Positions 58,945 to 64,000 of a stretch of 64,000 nt of DNA are shown here, piece after piece (within the stretch, counting starts at the first letter, position 1; each line of letters begins with the position of its first letter). The notes under the pieces are model-generated. The model made no database searches and had not been told where the DNA came from. It saw nothing but the letters and a program-made list of their open reading frames with translations. Origin of the DNA: Pseudomonas sp. LS1212. GTDB taxonomy: Bacteria > Pseudomonadota > Gammaproteobacteria > Pseudomonadales > Pseudomonadaceae. The stretch covers positions 1,498,501 through 1,562,500 of the forward strand of contig NZ_CP102951.1 of assembly GCF_024741815.1 (NCBI RefSeq), read 5' to 3'. Position numbers and translations under genes: made by a program.

Positions 58945-59021
58945 GCACTCGTAGCTCAGCTGGATAGAGTACTCGGCTACGAACCGAGCGGTCACAGGTT
59001 CGAATCCTGTCGAGTGCACCA
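58945..59021 (+). tRNA. tRNA-Arg (ACG), copy 3
   Basis: Identical in sequence to the first two copies; followed by a strong terminator. Confidence 0.97.
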
Positions 59022-59027
59022 TACAAC

Positions 59028-59056
59028 AGAAAGCCCGCATTCAATGCGGGCTTTCT
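59028..59056 (+). terminator. Rho-independent terminator of the tRNA-Arg cluster
   Basis: AGAAAGCCCGCAT pairs fully with ATGCGGGCTTTCT around TCA; short ctgcttt repeats follow. Confidence 0.85.
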
Positions 59057-59447
59057 GCTTTCTGCTTTCTGCATTTAATTTTTTGTCGCTCGGTCCCGGG
59101 CAATGAAGATTCTGTCATCAGCGCCCAACCCTTCTGCTGCTAACCTTGTGCTGTCAGAGATCTGATCGGTCTTTTCTTGCGCGCCTGTGTGTTTTTTCCG
59201 CTTCAGGTTTCGTCGCACTGAAGTGTTCGGAAGACGCTAAGCAGTGTGTTGCAAGCGATTGATCCGGCCAAGATTTTCAACGCCCTGACACGCCAAGCGG
59301 TGTATCATTGCGCCCGTCAGCCCCGCCGGGGCTTGTGGAATACCTCCATGGACTTACCCAGTAGTTACTCAATAGCTCGTTTTAACAATCAAGAATTGAC
59401 TGATTGAACCTCCTGGCGTGCTCCGCTGCTGGGAGTGGAGTTCGCCT
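59057..59447. other. Leader region before mgtE, no gene seen
   Basis: These 391 bp hold no gene. A CG-rich hairpin (AGCCCCGCCGGGGCTT, near 59320) sits midway. Magnesium riboswitches precede some mgtE genes, but I could not match one here. Confidence 0.4.
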
Positions 59448-60890
59448 ATGACTGAAATCGAAGTAAAGAAAACTCAAGAAAGCCTGCAGGACCGTCTTGC
59501 TCAGGTCGTCGAGCTGCTGCATCGTCAGCGCGTCGTCGAAGACCTGACTCATCGCCAGGAAGGTCATCACCAGGACCTGGTAGAAAACCTGGTCCACCGG
59601 CAGAACCTCGTCGAGTTGCAGCGCAAGCTCGATGACCTGCACTCTGCCGACGTTGCCTACATCCTCGAAGCCTTGCCGCTGGACGATCGTCTGACCGTCT
59701 GGCAACTGGTCAAGGCCGAACGCGATGGCGACATCCTTCTCGAAGTATCCGACTCGGTCCGGGAAACCCTGATCGCCGACATGGATGATCACGAGATCCT
59801 GGCTGCGGCCAAGGAGATGGATGCCGACGAACTCGCCGACCTGGCCCTCGAACTGCCCCGTGACGTCGTCCATGAGCTCATGGAGACCCTCGATGCCCAG
59901 CAGCGCGAGCGTGTGCGTTCGGCGCTGAGTTACGACGAGGACCAGGTCGGCGCGTTGATGGACTTCGAGATGGTGACCATCCGCGAAGATGTCAGTCTCG
60001 AAGTGGTATTGCGCTACCTGCGCCGGCTCAAGGAATTGCCCGGCCACACCGACAAACTGTTCGTGGTCGACTACGACGGCATCCTCAAGGGCGTGCTGCC
60101 CATCAAGCGGTTGTTGGTCAACGACCCGGACAAGCAGGTGGCTGAGGTCATGGCCAATGACCCGGTCAGTTTTCACCCGGAAGAAGACGCCTACGACGCC
60201 GCCCTGGCGTTTGAACGCTACGACTTGATCTCTGCCCCGGTAGTGGACAAGGACGATCGCCTGATTGGCCGCCTGACCATCGACGAAATGGTCGACCTGA
60301 TCCGCGAAGAGAGCGAAAGCGAAGTGCTCAGCATGGCCGGTCTGCGTGAAGAAGAAGATATCTTCGCCTCGGTCTGGCGTTCGTTGCGCAACCGTTGGGC
60401 CTGGTTGGCGGTCAACCTGATCACCGCCTTCGTGGCTTCGCGGGTGATCGGCCTGTTCGAGGGTTCCATCGAGAAGCTGGTGGCCCTGGCAGCCTTGATG
60501 CCGATCGTGGCCGGTATCGGTGGCAACTCTGGTAACCAGACCATCACCATGATCGTTCGGGCCATGGCGCTCGACCAGGTCAGCCCTGGCAATACCGCTC
60601 GGTTGATGCGCAAGGAGCTGGCTGTCGGGCTGATCAATGGCCTGCTCTGGGGTGGGGTGATCGGGGTCGTCGCTTATCTGCTGTATGACAGCTGGTCATT
60701 GGGCGTGGTGATGACCGGGGCGATGACGCTCAATCTGTTGCTGGCCGCCCTGATGGGGGTACTGATCCCGATGACGCTGGTGCGCCTGGGGCGCGACCCG
60801 GCCATGGGCTCGAGCGTCATGATTACGGCGGTGACCGACAGTGGTGGCTTCTTTATCTTCCTGGGGCTGGCTACGATCTTTCTGTTGTAG
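59448..60890 (+). CDS. mgtE: Magnesium transporter MgtE
   Basis: This 480-residue transporter is a Mg2+ channel closed by Mg2+ binding to its cytosolic part. An N domain of stacked helices (about 35-155), two CBS domains (about 165-300) and five hydrophobic segments (from about 318) are visible. The pore helix has MPIVAGIGGNSGNQTITMIV (about 350-369), and the end is MITAVTDSGGFFIFLGLATI. The ATG at 59448 has GGGAGTGGAG upstream. Confidence 0.95.
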   Translation: MTEIEVKKTQESLQDRLAQVVELLHRQRVVEDLTHRQEGHHQDLVENLVHRQNLVELQRKLDDLHSADVAYILEALPLDDRLTVWQLVKAERDGDILLEVSDSVRETLIADMDDHEILAAAKEMDADELADLALELPRDVVHELMETLDAQQRERVRSALSYDEDQVGALMDFEMVTIREDVSLEVVLRYLRRLKELPGHTDKLFVVDYDGILKGVLPIKRLLVNDPDKQVAEVMANDPVSFHPEEDAYDAALAFERYDLISAPVVDKDDRLIGRLTIDEMVDLIREESESEVLSMAGLREEEDIFASVWRSLRNRWAWLAVNLITAFVASRVIGLFEGSIEKLVALAALMPIVAGIGGNSGNQTITMIVRAMALDQVSPGNTARLMRKELAVGLINGLLWGGVIGVVAYLLYDSWSLGVVMTGAMTLNLLLAALMGVLIPMTLVRLGRDPAMGSSVMITAVTDSGGFFIFLGLATIFLL

Positions 60891-60962
60891 GCCCACTAGT
60901 TCGGATGCCGGCTGTTGTGGGCCGGTGTCCGAAAGAAGCAAAACGTATATATTGCAGATATG

Positions 60963-60989
60963 AAAAAGCCAGCGCTAAGCTGGCTTTTT
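60963..60989. terminator. Bidirectional terminator between mgtE and amrZ
   Basis: AAAAAGCCAGC pairs fully with GCTGGCTTTTT around a 5-nt loop. T runs on both strands serve both convergent genes. Confidence 0.9.
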
Positions 60990-61007
60990 AGTTGAAAGTG
61001 TGACGAG

Positions 61008-61334
61008 TCAGGAAGCGTCGGCAGACATTTCGGCATCGTGTGCGATCAAAGAGACCAACGCATTTTGTTGGCGGTGGGAGAGTTGGCGGAAACGCTGAAG
61101 CAGTTCGCGTTCATGCAAGGAAAGCTCGGGGCTGTCCAGGCGCATGCTCAACTCTTCGCCCAGTGCGCCTTCCTGAATCAAGCTTTGCTCCAGGCGCGCG
61201 ATGATCTCGGAGTTCATGCTGCGATGATGATTACGAGCGACCTCGGCAATGCGCTCACGCATACCGTCGGGAAGACGTACGACGAATTTGTCAGCGGTGC
61301 GGCTGGAATAAATAGCCTGTTTCATTGGGCGCAT
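61008..61334 (-). CDS. amrZ: AmrZ (AlgZ) ribbon-helix-helix regulator
   Basis: This 108-residue protein matches AmrZ over its full length: a flexible start (RPMKQAIYSSRTADKFVVRL), an Arc-type ribbon-helix-helix DNA-binding core (about 15-65, MRERIAEVARNHHRSMNSEI) and a C-terminal tetramerisation part. In Pseudomonas AmrZ controls alginate, motility, c-di-GMP and exopolysaccharide genes, so it is a potential link to the adhesin in this window. It represses its own gene in family members; the upstream gap contains a TTGGCGCCAA palindrome. Confidence 0.94.
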   Translation of the reverse strand: MRPMKQAIYSSRTADKFVVRLPDGMRERIAEVARNHHRSMNSEIIARLEQSLIQEGALGEELSMRLDSPELSLHERELLQRFRQLSHRQQNALVSLIAHDAEMSADAS

Positions 61335-61712
61335 ATAATTGACCGGTTTAGTTCAGGGGAAGCGGTTCTCGAAATTGGCCGCAAGATGTGGTTACGACCA
61401 CCGTTACGGAAAATTGTTCAACCTGAATTGTGAAAGAGGCGCTTATGATGCCTCAATGCCGCCGGTCCCTTGGCGCCAATTCTGTGACAAATATTGAACT
61501 GAATAAAGGCGATTTGCCAGCACCAATTATCAGAAATGTGTACTGGTTTGAAAAGTTTTCATATCGCCACTCATCCGAAGCTGTCGCCGGGTTGATCCGA
61601 GAGGTGCCCTGGCTCGTATGAATGCTGTCAAATGCACGAAAACGCGCGAGCTACCCTCTGTTCAGCATAGTGTCTGACGGTCGCGCTGCAAGCACTGAGG
61701 AGCCATTGGCAA
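61335..61712. promoter_or_regulatory. amrZ/phnN divergent region with palindrome
   Basis: These 378 bp are AT-rich and hold no convincing gene; a 63-codon frame at 61430-61621 lacks a good site and family match. TTGGCGCCAA (61470-61479) is a perfect 10-bp palindrome and a possible regulator site. Confidence 0.4.
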
Positions 61713-62342
61713 ATGACAGGTAGACTCATCTATTTGACGGGCCCTTCGGGTTCCGGCAAGGACAGCCTGATAGAGGCCGCACGCGCGCCCCTGCAACAGC
61801 GCAATGTCGCTATCGTGCGGCGGGTGATCACCCGTTCGGCCGAAGCCGTGGGTGAGGATGCCCTTGGCGTTTCCCCTCAGCAGTTCGAACAGATGCGTCA
61901 AAAGGGTGACTTTGCCATGCACTGGAAAGCCAATGGGCTGGACTATGGTATCCCTGCGCAAATCGATGACTGGCTGGCCGAGGGTCGTCACGTACTGGTC
62001 AATGGCTCGCGCGCCTACCTGGCGCAAGCGATGGCGCGTTATCCACGGCTGCTGCCGATTCTGCTGACGGTCGATAATTCGGTGTTGCGCCATCGTTTGT
62101 TGGGGCGTGGCAGGGAGAGCATCGAAGATATCGAGCGTCGGCTGGCGCGCAACCAACGCTTTGGCCAAGAGGGTGGTGCTGTGGATGAGGCAGGCATGCA
62201 GATCCGGTCGCTCGATAACTCCGGTTCCTTGAGCGACGCGGTCATGGGGCTGATGAGTCTGCTGGATGCAGAGGGGGTGAACTCAGTGCAGCAAAGGGTC
62301 GAACTTGATCCGGCGGCCCTTGACCAGCGCCAGGACAAATAG
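61713..62342 (+). CDS. phnN: Ribose 1,5-bisphosphokinase PhnN
   Basis: This 209-residue kinase makes PRPP from ribose 1,5-bisphosphate and belongs to the guanylate-kinase fold. The P loop GPSGSGKDSL (about 10-19) and the RRVITRSAEAVGEDALGVSP region with substrate residues are clear, as is the lid (RLARNQRF). It normally serves phosphonate breakdown, but no phn operon adjoins it here. Its 3' end overlaps the small convergent membrane gene by about 60 bp. Confidence 0.88.
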   Translation: MTGRLIYLTGPSGSGKDSLIEAARAPLQQRNVAIVRRVITRSAEAVGEDALGVSPQQFEQMRQKGDFAMHWKANGLDYGIPAQIDDWLAEGRHVLVNGSRAYLAQAMARYPRLLPILLTVDNSVLRHRLLGRGRESIEDIERRLARNQRFGQEGGAVDEAGMQIRSLDNSGSLSDAVMGLMSLLDAEGVNSVQQRVELDPAALDQRQDK

Positions 62343-62468
62343 CACGGCAAACATTGCACAGGCTGTACCCAGAACGTCGCTGGCGGTACCGGTTTCCAGT
62401 GGCAGGGCGATGGCCACGAGCAAGCTGGTCAGGGCCAGTAAAAGAAACAGCAGAGCTGATTTCGACAT
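62283..62468 (-). CDS. Small two-segment membrane protein (PA3371-like)
   Basis: This 61-residue protein consists of two hydrophobic helices separated by a short polar loop (PLETGTASDVLG), ending in KGRRIKFDPLLH. A similar small gene is found near phnN in P. aeruginosa (I recall PA3371). The function is unknown. It overlaps the 3' end of phnN on the other strand. Confidence 0.65.
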   Translation of the reverse strand: MSKSALLFLLLALTSLLVAIALPLETGTASDVLGTACAMFAVLFVLALVKGRRIKFDPLLH

Positions 62469-62478
62469 GCAGTTCCCC

Positions 62479-62712
62479 TCAGAAGGTAAAGCGCTCGGTT
62501 TGCTCGGCCAGCAGCGGTTGAGCGTAGCTTGGCTGGTTCGTCATTATAGGACGCTGGGCCGATGTAGCATTCATGACGGCCAGTTGCGGTTTCATGACAA
62601 TCTGCATGTGAGGATAGATCACGGCGATGTCTTCGTCGTTGGCTGACTGCAACTGAAAGGTGACAAGGGCCACCACGGCAAGGGCGTTGAGAAGGCAAAG
62701 AGCGCTGTTCAT
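62479..62712 (-). CDS. Small exported hypothetical protein
   Basis: This 77-residue protein begins with a likely signal sequence (NSALCLLNALAVVALVTFQL) followed by a polar mature part without known domain. GGAG precedes the ATG at 62712; the longer frame to 62775 lacks a good site. It lies 10 bp upstream of the small membrane protein on the same strand, so the two may be co-transcribed. Function unknown. Confidence 0.55.
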   Translation of the reverse strand: MNSALCLLNALAVVALVTFQLQSANDEDIAVIYPHMQIVMKPQLAVMNATSAQRPIMTNQPSYAQPLLAEQTERFTF

Positions 62713-63075
62713 TTGGTGTTCTCCGCAGGGTGAGGGCAACCAAACCTTTTCTGTATAGCTCAGTACAGCAGGCATCGTGCCAAGCCGGAACTTCCAGAAA
62801 ACGCCTACAGATCAAGCAGATGACAGGGGTGCGAAAGACCGGAGCCTTGCATTCTGCAATGATGGCTATCTGATGGATTGCAAAATGCACGACCATTTTT
62901 CGATATGATCCAGGGCTAGCGCGATCCTCGGGACCGGCTGTGGTCCAGGGCGGGGGAGGCCTGTGCCGATACGGGCTACAGTTAAAAAGCCCATAGACGA
63001 CATGACAAATGCTGGCTTGCTGGTTAACATGCTCGCCGTCCATCGCCGCGCGAAGCCCTTTGCGCAGCTCTCAGT
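62713..63075. other. Gap before tRNA-Arg (CCT), nothing recognised
   Basis: These 363 bp contain no gene I recognise. A short frame near 63001-63080 (TNAGLLVNMLAVHRRAK) runs into the tRNA and is probably not translated. Confidence 0.4.
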
Positions 63076-63152
63076 GTCTCAGTAGCTCAATTGGATAGAG
63101 CATCCCCCTCCTAAGGGGAAGGTTGGCAGTTCGAACCTGCCCTGGGACACCA
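63076..63152 (+). tRNA. tRNA-Arg (CCT)
   Basis: A 77-nt cloverleaf with encoded CCA; acceptor GTCTCAG pairs with CTGGGAC, and the anticodon CCT is in CTCCTAA. Confidence 0.95.
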
Positions 63153-63519
63153 TATCTTGTTGGCTTTTCCATCTTCAGCACCCGCCAGTCTCAAAAAATA
63201 GTCACTACTTCTTATTGCCTCGGCAGTTGGGCGCGCCGGAAAGTTAAGCATTTGAAGTCTAAAGAGAAAATTTTAAATTTCTTGAAATAACTGCTTGACG
63301 GGCTCGGTGGTATCTGTAGAATGCGCATCTCGGTTGAGACGAAAGAATCAACCAGCCGCTCTTTAACAACTGAATCAAGCAATTCGTGTGGGTGCTTGTG
63401 AGCTCAGACTGATAGTCAGAAAGATTATCAGCATCACAAGTGGCTACATGAGCAATCATATAGTTCATTTTGAGATTGCTGAGCCAAGTTTAGGGTTTTC
63501 TCAAAACCCAAGCAGTATT
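63153..63519 (+). promoter_or_regulatory. rRNA operon promoter and leader
   Basis: A strong sigma70 promoter has TTGACG (63295-63300), a 16-bp spacer and TAGAAT (63317-63322) followed by a GC-rich discriminator; an AT-rich UP-like element (about 63261-63290) lies upstream. The leader contains the antitermination boxA GCTCTTTAACA (63358-63368). Confidence 0.85.

Positions 63520-64000
<481 letters not shown>

Larger units (their letters stand above)
58637..59021 (+). repeat. 154-bp tandem repeat carrying three tRNA-Arg genes
   Basis: Each unit is a 77-bp tRNA plus a 77-bp spacer. The two spacers (58714-58790 and 58868-58944) differ at only two positions, so the array arose by recent duplication; the third unit has no spacer copy. 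Confidence 0.9.

Noticed and set aside
59057..59447. Magnesium riboswitch before mgtE
   Set aside because: The leader is long enough, but the conserved core of the known Mg2+ riboswitches could not be matched.
61430..61621. A 63-codon frame upstream of phnN
   Set aside because: No domain or good start site, and it overlaps the probable amrZ control region.

Overview
The window is chromosomal DNA of a Pseudomonas from the fluorescens/putida side of the genus. It is GC-rich, and it ends in the first ~480 nt of a Pseudomonas-type 16S rRNA gene. Its gene order matches what I know of Pseudomonas core blocks: hpd-aroP-arfB, phhCBA/phhR, acsA, aotJQMP-argR, aruCFGDB-E, alaS-lysC-rsmA, then amrZ. 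No strain can be named from the sequence alone.

1-7.4 kb holds a cell-surface adhesin system. A LapB-type secretion ATPase (cut by the window edge) and a LapE/TolC-type outer-membrane channel lie on the minus strand. Divergent from them is a ~1,500-residue LapA/MapA-like RTX adhesin with a TAAG motif that should be a LapG cleavage site, so its release is probably under c-di-GMP control. 7.4-26.5 kb is housekeeping: DUF454, YecA-like, recQ, a MarR regulator, a FimV-like protein, an EamA exporter, an AraC regulator, trkH, a nitroreductase, a Cpx-like envelope stress system (response regulator, CpxP/Spy, kinase), yciI, ispZ/yciB, a PHP ribonuclease, yciO, scpA, scpB and rluB. Two gene remnants sit here: an internally deleted patatin gene and a short metallophosphatase fragment.

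26.6-36.1 kb is the aromatic amino-acid block. hpd, aroP, phhA (Phe to Tyr), phhB (pterin recycling) and phhC (Tyr aminotransferase) lie with their TyrR-family regulator phhR; matching 18-bp TyrR-type boxes precede hpd and phhA. acsA follows. 39.2-51.6 kb is arginine/ornithine uptake (aotJQMP), the regulator argR and the arginine succinyltransferase pathway (aruCFGDB, a small unknown gene, aruE). ArgR half-sites lie before aotJ and aruC.

51.6-53.8 kb is an accessory island: an unusual protein with calcium-binding-like repeats fused to an M91 (NleD/HopH1-like) metalloprotease domain, then a type II lumazine synthase preceded by an FMN riboswitch. alaS, lysC and rsmA follow, then tRNA-Ser and three tRNA-Arg genes in a 154-bp tandem repeat, mgtE, amrZ, an orphan phnN, two small hypotheticals, another tRNA-Arg and the start of an rRNA operon. 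Palindromic REP/REPIN elements occur at several gene ends. I saw no CRISPR array, prophage or insertion sequence.
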